Positions 25,824-32,367 of a stretch of 32,367 nucleotides of DNA are shown here, in pieces. How positions within the stretch are numbered: position 1 is the stretch's first letter; each line of letters opens with the position of its first letter. The notes below the pieces were generated by a model, which saw only the letters and a list, made by a program, of their open reading frames with translations, was not told the origin of the DNA and did no database searches. Made by a program: the position numbers and the translations under genes. Origin of the DNA: RXIX01 sp003989075 (lineage in GTDB: Bacteria > Pseudomonadota > Gammaproteobacteria > Competibacterales > Competibacteraceae); NCBI GenBank assembly GCA_029780415.1, contig JAKOYN010000041.1, positions 1 to 32,367 of the forward strand, in the 5' to 3' direction.

Positions 25824-27052
25824 CATTGACGCTGGTACATGATCGTCTGCGTGCGGCATTCTGGCGCTGGGGCTGGCTGTTGCCGGTGGTGTTGCCATTG
25901 GCCACGCTGGCCGGGCGCGGCCTGTTCAATGTCCTGAGCAGCGTATATGCCCTGTGGGGTCTGCTCAGCCTGTGGGGTACGCCGAATGTGTCCGTGCGTT
26001 CGGAGCGTCCGGTTGCCCTGCTGTATGGCGCTTTGCTGGCAACGTGGCTGCTGAGCCTGCCGGGCGCGGTCGATCCGGAACGCGGCCTGCGCCTGTGGCT
26101 GCTGGTGTTTGCGCAGAGTCTGGTTGTGCTGCTGTTGCCGCTGGCGCTGCGAAACAGTGCCCGGGCTGCTGAACAGTGCTTCAAGGCGCTGGCGCTGACG
26201 GCGTCGCTGGTGTTGGGTGCGCTCTATCTGATGCTGTTCTATCAACAGTCGGGGATGTCCGGCGAGCCGTTCGATCCGCTGACGCAGATGCGCGAGGACA
26301 GTCTGCCGTTTCTGTTGCCGTTTCTGCTTGGTGGCCTCTGGTGGCATGGCGGACGCAGGCGCGGAGTCTGGATGGTTCTGGCGGTCCTGGCGATGCTGGC
26401 TTACGCGGCGCTGGCCGAGGGTCGCGCAGCGCTGCTTGGTCTGGTGGTCGGGTTGGCGGTGTTTGGCTGGGCGGTGCTGAACTGGCGCTGGTATCTGATT
26501 CTTCTGGCAGCGCTGCTGGCGCTGGCTGTGGGTATCGCCATCAATAGCGGCCCGTTTCGCAAGGCCGAGATGGATGCAGCCCATCCGCTGGATGCGTTCA
26601 CTGCTGGCCGTACGATGATCTGGCGGCAGGCGCTGGCCCAGCCGCCGGCGCGACCGTGGCGAGGCGTTGGCATGGGTAACGTTGTCCATGTGACGGGGGT
26701 GCTGCACTTTGAGCTGGGTGGCTTGACCCATCAGGTCAAGCATCTGCATAACGTGTTGCTCGATGCCTGGTATGAGACCGGCTTGCTGGGCGTGGCGGCG
26801 CTGTTGGCACTCATTGGGACGGTATTCGGTCGGCTGGCCGGGCGCTGGCGACACCTGTCAGATCTGGATCGCCAGCGTGCCGGGGTGTTGCTGGCAGCGG
26901 CGCTGGCGCTGCTGGCGGCCGGTTCGCTGAGCTTTTCCTACACCGGGCGCCAGTTTGCCTGCTACTTTTTCATCTGTCTGGGCGGGCTGAGTTATTACGG
27001 GCGACTGGCTACTGGGCCAGCAGCCGCGTGTACAGATCCAGATAAGCGCTGA
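25820..27052 (+). CDS. waaL: O-antigen ligase family membrane protein (WaaL-like)
   Basis: The 410-residue polytopic protein has about ten to twelve hydrophobic segments. A large loop contains TAGRTMIWRQAL, then GVGMGNVVHVTG and KHLHNVLLDAWYETGLLGV. The histidine-containing HNVLLDAWYETGLLG is the signature of the Wzy_C/WaaL ligase domain. It would join undecaprenol-linked glycan to lipid A-core at the periplasmic face. A polymerase role (Wzy) is the main alternative. It is the last gene of the plus-strand run, and its last 44 bp overlap a convergent gene. Confidence 0.82.
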   Translation: MTLTLVHDRLRAAFWRWGWLLPVVLPLATLAGRGLFNVLSSVYALWGLLSLWGTPNVSVRSERPVALLYGALLATWLLSLPGAVDPERGLRLWLLVFAQSLVVLLLPLALRNSARAAEQCFKALALTASLVLGALYLMLFYQQSGMSGEPFDPLTQMREDSLPFLLPFLLGGLWWHGGRRRGVWMVLAVLAMLAYAALAEGRAALLGLVVGLAVFGWAVLNWRWYLILLAALLALAVGIAINSGPFRKAEMDAAHPLDAFTAGRTMIWRQALAQPPARPWRGVGMGNVVHVTGVLHFELGGLTHQVKHLHNVLLDAWYETGLLGVAALLALIGTVFGRLAGRWRHLSDLDRQRAGVLLAAALALLAAGSLSFSYTGRQFACYFFICLGGLSYYGRLATGPAAACTDPDKR

Positions 27053-28076
27053 CGATCGCGTCCTCGCTATGCCGGGCCAGCAGAGTGCGATAGCCGTTGG
27101 CAGCCAGTTCAGCGCGCAATGCCGCATCGCTGAGCAGCAGTTGCATGGCATCGGCCAGGGCGATCGGATCGGCGACCGGCGTCAGCCAGGCGTCATGCTC
27201 ATGCCGGGCGATTTCCGCCGGGCCCAGGGTACGCGTGGCCAACACTGGCCGGCGGCGCGCCCAGGCTTCGAGGATGACATTGCCGAGCGGTTCATGCCGG
27301 GACGGGCATACGATCAGGTCAGCCAGTTCCTGAAAATCGCCTGGATCGCGCTGCCAGCCAGTCCAGCACACCCGCGCGGTGATGCCCAGCTGTTTCGCCA
27401 GGTGGCGCAGTGACTGATTCAGGGGGCCGTCGCCAACGATGATCAGATGGACCGGGCGCCCGGCGAGGCAGGCCGGCAGTTGCGCGAACGCCGCCAGCAG
27501 ATCCTCAATGCCCTTGACCGGGTGCAGGCGGCCCACAGCGACTACCAGCAGGGCGTCGTCGGGCAGATGCAGCGCGTGACGGCACTGCGCCAGCCGTTCG
27601 GGTGGACGTGGTGCCGACGGGGTGATGAAGTTGCTGATGTGGAACACCCGCCCGGATGGCAGGCCGCCCTGGATCAGGTAGTCGCAAATGCCCCGGGTAT
27701 TGCCGATCCAGGCATGCGCATGCTGATAGCCGTCGATGGCGTAATAGCCGCCCAGACGGGCAATATGAATCGGCCGCTGCCGGGCGGACAGGTGGGTCAG
27801 GCGGGTGGCCCGGCCCATATAGGTCTGCACGATATCGGGATGATGCTGACGCATGGCCTTCTGAATATGCCAGCGTGCCCACAGATCCCAAACGCCACGC
27901 ATGGCAATCTGCAGCCGCGGCACATCGGGGGGAATCTCGGTTGCGATCAGGCTGTCAGGAACGGTGACCGCCAGCGTGGGATGGCCGCGGCGGTGCAGGG
28001 CGCTGACCAGCCGTGCATAGAACAGCTCGGCGCCACCAAGCGACCGTCCTCCGATAATTTGAGCCGATGTGATCAT
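27009..28076 (-). CDS. Glycosyltransferase family 4
   Basis: The 355-residue GT-B enzyme begins ITSAQIIGGRSLGGAELFYARLV, a typical donor-independent N-terminal glycine loop. VAVGRLHPVKGIEDLLAAF and SRHEPLGNVILEAWARRRPVLAT carry the GT4 donor site. The sugar is unknown. The ATG at 28076 fits the family N-terminus; the open frame reaches 28133 but without supporting sequence. It runs toward the WaaL-like gene and overlaps it by 44 bp, and is divergent from the GT2 gene. Confidence 0.87.
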   Translation of the reverse strand: MITSAQIIGGRSLGGAELFYARLVSALHRRGHPTLAVTVPDSLIATEIPPDVPRLQIAMRGVWDLWARWHIQKAMRQHHPDIVQTYMGRATRLTHLSARQRPIHIARLGGYYAIDGYQHAHAWIGNTRGICDYLIQGGLPSGRVFHISNFITPSAPRPPERLAQCRHALHLPDDALLVVAVGRLHPVKGIEDLLAAFAQLPACLAGRPVHLIIVGDGPLNQSLRHLAKQLGITARVCWTGWQRDPGDFQELADLIVCPSRHEPLGNVILEAWARRRPVLATRTLGPAEIARHEHDAWLTPVADPIALADAMQLLLSDAALRAELAANGYRTLLARHSEDAIVSAYLDLYTRLLAQ

Positions 28077-28137
28077 GGATTTCGTCAGGGGCAGATCCGT
28101 CGCGACCGTCGAAAACACGCGTTTGCCGCACAAGGTA

Positions 28138-28152
28138 GTGCATACTGTGCAC
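28138..28152. promoter_or_regulatory. Short perfect palindrome in the divergent GT4/GT2 promoter region
   Basis: GTGCA-TACTG-TGCAC lies in the 137 bp between two divergently transcribed glycosyltransferase genes, next to the A/T-rich CGTTTAATTATC. It may be an operator. No known consensus is claimed. Confidence 0.25.
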
Positions 28153-28213
28153 AGATGAAACGTTTAATTATCTTTGAAGCCATTTGTCATTCCTGCGCAA
28201 GATCCGTGAATCC

Positions 28214-29056
28214 ATGACCGACCGCACCCGGCTTTCGGTATTTATTACCACCTACAACAATGCGCGTACCCTGGCGGCCTGCCTGGAGAGCGTCAAGTGG
28301 GCCGATGAGATTGTCGTGCTGGATTCATTCAGCAGCGATGAGACCCTGGATATCGCCCAGCGCTACGGTGCGCGCCTGCTCCAGCAGGCCTTCATGGGCT
28401 ATGGTCCGCAAAAGCGCCAGGCCATGGCGGCGACTACGCACGACTGGGTGCTGCTGCTCGATGCCGACGAGGCGCTGTCGCCGGCGCTGCAGGCCGAAGT
28501 GCGCGAACTGCTGGCCCGTGTGCCGGCCGCTGATGGCTATGAAATGCCGCGCCAGGAGCAGATGTTTTGGCGCATGTATAACCCGGCGACGCGCATGAAT
28601 TATTACCTGCGTCTGTTCGATAAGCGCAAGGGCAGCATTGATGATATGCCGATCCACGCTGCGCCGCGCGTACAGGGGCGCATCGACCGGCTGCGCGCGG
28701 TGTTTTATCACTACGGCGAGACCGATATTCACACCAAGGTCGAAAAGGTCAACGCCTATTCCACCGGGCTGGTCGCCGACAAGCTCAAGAAACAGCGCTG
28801 GGGGATTCCCCTGATCATGCTGTTGTATCCGCCACTGTTCTTCGTGCGCAGCTACCTGTTCAAGCGCAACTTCCTCAATGGCTGGGCGGGCTTTATCAAC
28901 TCGGTGATTGCCGCCTTTTACGTCTTTCTCAAATACGCCAAGCTCTACGAACACTATCAGTTCGCCAAGCACGGTACCCGGCTTCTGCCGGATGACGCGC
29001 CACCCCTGCCAAGCGAACGCCGCTCACCATCGGTTGAGCCCGCCGAAGAGCCCTGA
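28214..29056 (+). CDS. Glycosyltransferase family 2, WaaE/KdtX-like
   Basis: The 280-residue GT-A enzyme has SVFITTYNNARTL, VVLDSFSSDETLDIAQRYGA, and the metal-binding Asp-Ala-Asp at 83-85 (LLLDADEALS). YGPQKRQAMAATTHDWVLLL and a C-terminal amphipathic region (LLYPPLFFVRSYLFKRNF) complete a pattern typical of the WaaE/KdtX group that adds glucose to inner-core heptose. The acceptor and sugar here are inferred only from that likeness. The ATG at 28214 is chosen; TTG at 28184 would start in a repeat-like stretch. The 3' end overlaps the convergent GT9 gene by 33 bp. Confidence 0.88.
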   Translation: MTDRTRLSVFITTYNNARTLAACLESVKWADEIVVLDSFSSDETLDIAQRYGARLLQQAFMGYGPQKRQAMAATTHDWVLLLDADEALSPALQAEVRELLARVPAADGYEMPRQEQMFWRMYNPATRMNYYLRLFDKRKGSIDDMPIHAAPRVQGRIDRLRAVFYHYGETDIHTKVEKVNAYSTGLVADKLKKQRWGIPLIMLLYPPLFFVRSYLFKRNFLNGWAGFINSVIAAFYVFLKYAKLYEHYQFAKHGTRLLPDDAPPLPSERRSPSVEPAEEP

Positions 29057-30151
29057 TCCAGGCGCCCAGGTTCCTACTGGGCCCGTATCCGGTGCTGGTG
29101 GATCTGCAAGATGCTGGTGCAGACGCTGATAAACCCGCGCCGGAGTCAGCATGCTCATGCAGGTCTGGTGCGAGCAGTGCTTGCGGTAGCAGTTGATGCA
29201 GGGCAGGTCCGCCTGCAGCGTGATCACATTGTCACCGAGTGGCTTGACCCGGCGCGGATCGGTTGGGCCGCACAGCACCAGCATCGGCGTGGGTGTTGCA
29301 GCAGCCAGATGCGCGGTGCCGGTATCGTTGGCAACAATGCAGCGTGCGTCCGCGCACAGGGGCGGCAGGTCAAGAATCGCGGTTTGCCCGCACAGATTCA
29401 CCAGCCAGTCACCGCAGGCCCGGGCGATCCGCTGGCAGTCCTCGATTTCATCCGCACCGCCGATCAGCACGATCCGTTCCAGGCCATCCTCGTGCAGGCG
29501 CTGCGCCAGCACTGCATAGCGCTCACTGCCCCAGCGCTTAAGATAGCCGCTGGCGTTGCAGCCCGGCAGGAACACGGCATAGCGGCCCGGGGTCAGGCTA
29601 TGCGCGGTTTGCAGTTCGCGGGCGCGGGTTTGATGCAGCCCGGGGATGTGCAGCACCGGGCGTGGCGTGGTGGCCGTAATGCCGCCGGCTTCCAGGGCAA
29701 CCCGGCTGCGCGCCAGGATATGCGCCGGCCTGGGTAATTCCGCCGGGGCGATGTTGTAGGGCAACTGGCGGCGGTTGCCGAGGCGATAGCGAATCGCTGC
29801 GCCACTGATCTGTAGCAGGCCAAGCAGCAGGCGCGAACGATCGTTGCACTGCAGATCAATGACCAGGTCATAGTGCTGTGCGCGCACCTGCCGCAGCCAG
29901 GTCGCCATCTGCGTCAGGCGTTGCCGCCGGTCGCGCCAGTCTACGGTCAGAATGCGCTGAAAACGCGGATCGTGGTCGAACAGCGCCTGCCATGCGGGCT
30001 GGGTATCCAGGTGCAGCTCGCGACCGGGAAAGGCGCGTGCGATATCTTCAAACAGGGCGGTGGCGATGATCACGTCGCCCATGGCGCTCCACTTGATGAC
30101 CAGGATGCGGCGGATGGCAGGGTTGCCAGGCAGGTTGGCGAAATAGGACAT
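29024..30151 (-). CDS. Glycosyltransferase family 9 (heptosyltransferase-like)
   Basis: The 375-residue protein shows the GT9 opening ILVIKWSAMGDVIIATALFEDI and LVIDLQCNDRS. The donor site is IVANDTGTAHLAAATPTPMLVLCG. A cysteine-rich segment CINCYRKHCSHQTC, seen in many GT9 enzymes, follows. It probably adds heptose or a related sugar to core oligosaccharide. The ATG at 30151 is preferred because the upstream frame to 30235 is Pro-rich and unlike the family. It follows the acyltransferase gene by 23 bp and is likely co-transcribed with it. Confidence 0.88.
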   Translation of the reverse strand: MSYFANLPGNPAIRRILVIKWSAMGDVIIATALFEDIARAFPGRELHLDTQPAWQALFDHDPRFQRILTVDWRDRRQRLTQMATWLRQVRAQHYDLVIDLQCNDRSRLLLGLLQISGAAIRYRLGNRRQLPYNIAPAELPRPAHILARSRVALEAGGITATTPRPVLHIPGLHQTRARELQTAHSLTPGRYAVFLPGCNASGYLKRWGSERYAVLAQRLHEDGLERIVLIGGADEIEDCQRIARACGDWLVNLCGQTAILDLPPLCADARCIVANDTGTAHLAAATPTPMLVLCGPTDPRRVKPLGDNVITLQADLPCINCYRKHCSHQTCMSMLTPARVYQRLHQHLADPPAPDTGPVGTWAPGSGLFGGLNRW

Positions 30152-30174
30152 GGGTGGATGTAGTGGCGGAATGC

Positions 30175-31104
30175 TCAGGGCGCGTAAGGGGAGATCTGGT
30201 CCGGTGGGCGGGTCTTGAAACGGCGATGGACCCATAGGTACTGTTCCGGTGCCTGGCGGATATGCTGTTCCAGTAGAGCGTTGATGCGTGTGGCATCCGC
30301 AACCGGGTCGTCGCTGGGGAACTGCTCCAGCGCCGGCAGAATGACCAGTTCATAACCGGCTGCATCCGGCAGGCGGCGCGGGAAGTAGGGTACCACCGCC
30401 GCGCCACTCAGGGTCGCCAGCCGGGAGGTGGCGGTCAGGGTGCAGGCCGGTACACCGAAAAAGGGCACAAAAACGCTGTTGCGCAGGCCGTGATTCTGAT
30501 CGGGTGCATACCAGACGGCATTGCCCTTCCTGAAGGCACGCAAAAGCCCGCGCAGATCCTCGTGCGGTAATGGCGGCATTCGGGATCGTGCTTCGCGTTG
30601 ACGCCGCTGGATGGCTTCATAGAGCGGGTTCTTGTGGGGGCGGTACATGGCGTGAAACGGCTGGAGCAGGGTTATGAAGCGCGCACCCAGTTCCAGGGTG
30701 GTGAAGTGGCCAGTCAGCAGAATCACGCCCTTACCACGGGCCATGGCCTGCTCCAGGTGTTCCGTACCCGTGATCCGCACCCGGTCACGCAGCCGTTCGT
30801 CCGATGTCCACCAGGCGGTGGCGGTCTCAAACAGACCGATGCCTAGCGCGGCGAAGTGCGCGTCCAGCAATGCCAGGCGTTGTGTTGCAGAGAGTTCCGG
30901 AAAGCACAGCGCCAGATTGATCGCGGCAATGCGCCGCCGCCGTCGGGCGATTCGGCCAAAGCACCCGCCTATATGACGTCCCAGGCTGAGCTGCCAGCGG
31001 AATGGCAGCGCTGCCATCAGTTTCGTAACACCGAAACCCAGCCAGAGTGGCCAGTAGCGCGGCGCCAGGAAAGAACGTTTGGGCGGTGAAGTCGGGGTGC
31101 TCAC
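30175..31104 (-). CDS. lpxL: Lipid A biosynthesis acyltransferase (LpxL/HtrB-like)
   Basis: The enzyme transfers a secondary acyl chain to Kdo-lipid A precursor at the inner membrane. The 309-residue protein has an N-terminal hydrophobic segment (about 17-36) and the catalytic HX4E motif H133-E138 (GHFTTLE). It also has YRPHKNPLYEAI, YAPDQNHG, and the C-terminal QYLWVHRRFKTRP, all typical of this family. The GTG at 31104 gives the expected length but lacks a good ribosome-binding site. LpxM or a paralogue is possible. It is divergent from the epimerase gene. Confidence 0.9.
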   Translation of the reverse strand: MSTPTSPPKRSFLAPRYWPLWLGFGVTKLMAALPFRWQLSLGRHIGGCFGRIARRRRRIAAINLALCFPELSATQRLALLDAHFAALGIGLFETATAWWTSDERLRDRVRITGTEHLEQAMARGKGVILLTGHFTTLELGARFITLLQPFHAMYRPHKNPLYEAIQRRQREARSRMPPLPHEDLRGLLRAFRKGNAVWYAPDQNHGLRNSVFVPFFGVPACTLTATSRLATLSGAAVVPYFPRRLPDAAGYELVILPALEQFPSDDPVADATRINALLEQHIRQAPEQYLWVHRRFKTRPPDQISPYAP

Positions 31105-31216
31105 GGGATGCGATCGGTCACTTGTGCGGCAGTTGAAGGGCTTATTATTGTAAGCGGCGCCGGCGCGGTAAGCATCCACCGCAGGTCGGAACGGGCAGCA
31201 TTCAGAGGAGGCGAGC

Positions 31217-32164
31217 ATGCACACTGTCCTGGTCACCGGCGCGGCCGGTTTTATCGGCAGTCATTCCGTTGAATGGCTGTTGGCGCGGGGCTGCCGGGTA
31301 GTAGGCGTTGATACGCTGCGCACCGGACGGCTGGAAAATCTGGCTGTTGCGCGCGCCTCGCCGCATTTTGCGTGGGTGCAGGCGGATGCCGGCGACGAGG
31401 CTGCGATGCGCGCCCTGTTCGAATGCTACCGATTCGATGGTGTGCTGCACCTGGCAGCGCTGGTCAGCGTGCCGGAGAGTTTTCGCGAACCGGCGCTCAA
31501 TTACCGCCTGAACCTGGCCAATGCGGATTGTATCGCCCGGCTGTGTCTGGAGTGCGGCTGCAAGCGCCTCGTATTTGCCTCATCCGCAGCTGTGTACGGC
31601 GCGGCTGCGACCCTGCCTAATCACGAGCTGGCGTTGCCGCAACCGCAATCGCCTTATGCCGCCGCCAAGCTGGCCGCCGAGACCATGCTGCTCGGCTATG
31701 CTGCCAGTTATGGTCTGGAGGCGGTGTGTCTGCGCTATTTCAATATTTATGGGCCGCGTCAGGATCCTGCTTCGCCCTACTCGGGCGTACTGTCGATCTT
31801 TACCGACCGTTTCCGACAGGGCCTGCCAGTGACTGTGTATGGTGATGGCGAGCAGAGCCGCGATTTCGTCGCCGTACAGGATGTGGCCCGCGCCAACGGC
31901 TTGGCCCTGCTGGAAGCAGCGATGCCCAGTGGGCGCTATAACGTCTGTACGGGCCGCGCGGTTTCACTCAATCAGGTGCTGGCGATTTACCGGGAGCTGT
32001 ATCCAGCTGCGCCCGCCACGCGCTACGACGAGGTACGGGTGGGTGATATTCGTCATTCGCTCGGCGACCCGGCCGCGTTGCGCGCCGCACTCGGCTACAG
32101 CGCCCAGATTTCGTTTGAAATGGGCCTGCGTGAGCTGGCGCTGGCGGGCGATGCAAGAAAATAG
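31217..32164 (+). CDS. NAD-dependent sugar epimerase/dehydratase (GalE-like, extended SDR)
   Basis: The 315-residue protein has the Rossmann glycine motif GAAGFIGSH (8-16). It carries catalytic serine at S122/S123 (ASSAAVYG), Y147 and K151 in SPYAAAK, and the substrate-binding region RYFNIYGPRQDPASPYSGV. This is the pattern of UDP-hexose 4-epimerases of the GalE/WbpP type. It may supply a sugar nucleotide for the neighbouring glycosyltransferases. AGAGGAGG lies 9 bp before the ATG, a strong ribosome-binding site. Confidence 0.9.
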   Translation: MHTVLVTGAAGFIGSHSVEWLLARGCRVVGVDTLRTGRLENLAVARASPHFAWVQADAGDEAAMRALFECYRFDGVLHLAALVSVPESFREPALNYRLNLANADCIARLCLECGCKRLVFASSAAVYGAAATLPNHELALPQPQSPYAAAKLAAETMLLGYAASYGLEAVCLRYFNIYGPRQDPASPYSGVLSIFTDRFRQGLPVTVYGDGEQSRDFVAVQDVARANGLALLEAAMPSGRYNVCTGRAVSLNQVLAIYRELYPAAPATRYDEVRVGDIRHSLGDPAALRAALGYSAQISFEMGLRELALAGDARK

Positions 32165-32174
32165 CAAAAAGTAG

Positions 32175-32202
32175 TTGACGGCCGTTTTTTCTTACCTATA
32201 AT
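32175..32202 (+). promoter_or_regulatory. Strong sigma-70 promoter resembling rRNA P1
   Basis: TTGACG and a perfect TATAAT are spaced 16 bp apart, followed by GCGC, the GC-rich discriminator typical of stringently controlled rRNA promoters (TATAATGCGC). It begins just after the epimerase stop. The transcript runs off the window, so its product is not seen. Confidence 0.7.
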
Positions 32203-32277
32203 GCGCACTCTCCTTGAGGCGCAGCCGAAGAGGCGGTGACGAAGGAGAAGCGGGGAGCAAAAAGTTTCAAAAACCTC

Positions 32278-32307
32278 TTGCAACCCTGAGTAGGATGAGT
32301 ATAGAAT
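32278..32307 (+). promoter_or_regulatory. Second tandem promoter, P2-like
   Basis: TTGCAA at 32278-32283 is followed by TATAGA (32300, spacing 16) or TAGAAT (32302, spacing 18). It sits about 100 bp after the first promoter, as in P1/P2 pairs ahead of rRNA operons. A hairpin CCTCAC/GTGAGG at 32316-32336 lies downstream. Confidence 0.5.
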
Positions 32308-32367
32308 GTTTGTCTCCTCACTGCTTAGTGGTGAGGGATTAAGGCGAAGGACGCCGGGCAGTATAGA

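Overview
The window looks like chromosome of a high-GC Gammaproteobacterium. The grounds are a dusB-fis pair with a 4-bp overlap, an aroQ-accB-accC-prmA block, two-domain glnE, periplasmic dsbD, and a lipopolysaccharide core/lipid A gene set. No genus can be named from the sequence alone.

Layout. Positions 1-3487 are a damaged Type III-like restriction-modification locus. It holds the 3' end of an IS1-family transposase, the C-terminal nuclease fragment of a Res subunit directly after it, and a long Mod adenine methyltransferase gene. Mod has two in-frame palindromic repeat insertions and is frameshifted inside a third palindrome that contains tandem 8-bp (x3) and 7-bp (x2) units. Changing the copy number of one unit would restore the frame, so this may be a phase-variable methyltransferase without its nuclease. 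Positions 3540-4613 encode a class I DAHP synthase. A tnpB-only IS200/IS605-like element (about 4701-5950) is inserted just upstream of it. Positions 6028-14443 are housekeeping genes, mostly on the minus strand: a HAD phosphatase, fis, dusB, prmA, accC, accB, aroQ, dsbD and cutA, with one plus-strand UPF0126 membrane protein gene between dusB and prmA. Positions 14588-16767 are groES-groEL with a near-consensus sigma-70 promoter, a perfect CIRCE operator and an intrinsic terminator. Positions 16853-17031 are a cluster of palindromic repeats with outer inverted ends. Positions 17074-27052 are a plus-strand run: a YdgA/DUF945 protein, glnE, ilvE, a small CHCC zinc-finger protein, an ELM1-family protein, a GT4, a GT9 and an O-antigen-ligase-like gene. 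Positions 27009-32164 hold further envelope genes on both strands: GT4 (-), WaaE-like GT2 (+), GT9 (-), an LpxL-like acyltransferase (-) and a GalE-like epimerase (+). The window ends in two tandem strong promoters that resemble an rRNA operon leader, whose product lies outside.

How the parts work together. aroG and aroQ serve the shikimate pathway, and accB/accC start fatty-acid synthesis. DsbD carries reducing power to the periplasm. GlnE controls glutamine synthetase. The right-hand third builds and decorates lipid A/core oligosaccharide: the acyltransferase, two heptosyltransferase-like GT9s, two GT4s, a GT2, a ligase and a sugar-nucleotide epimerase. The most unusual part is the left edge, where mobile DNA and dispersed palindromes have reshaped a restriction-modification locus into what may be an orphan switchable methyltransferase.
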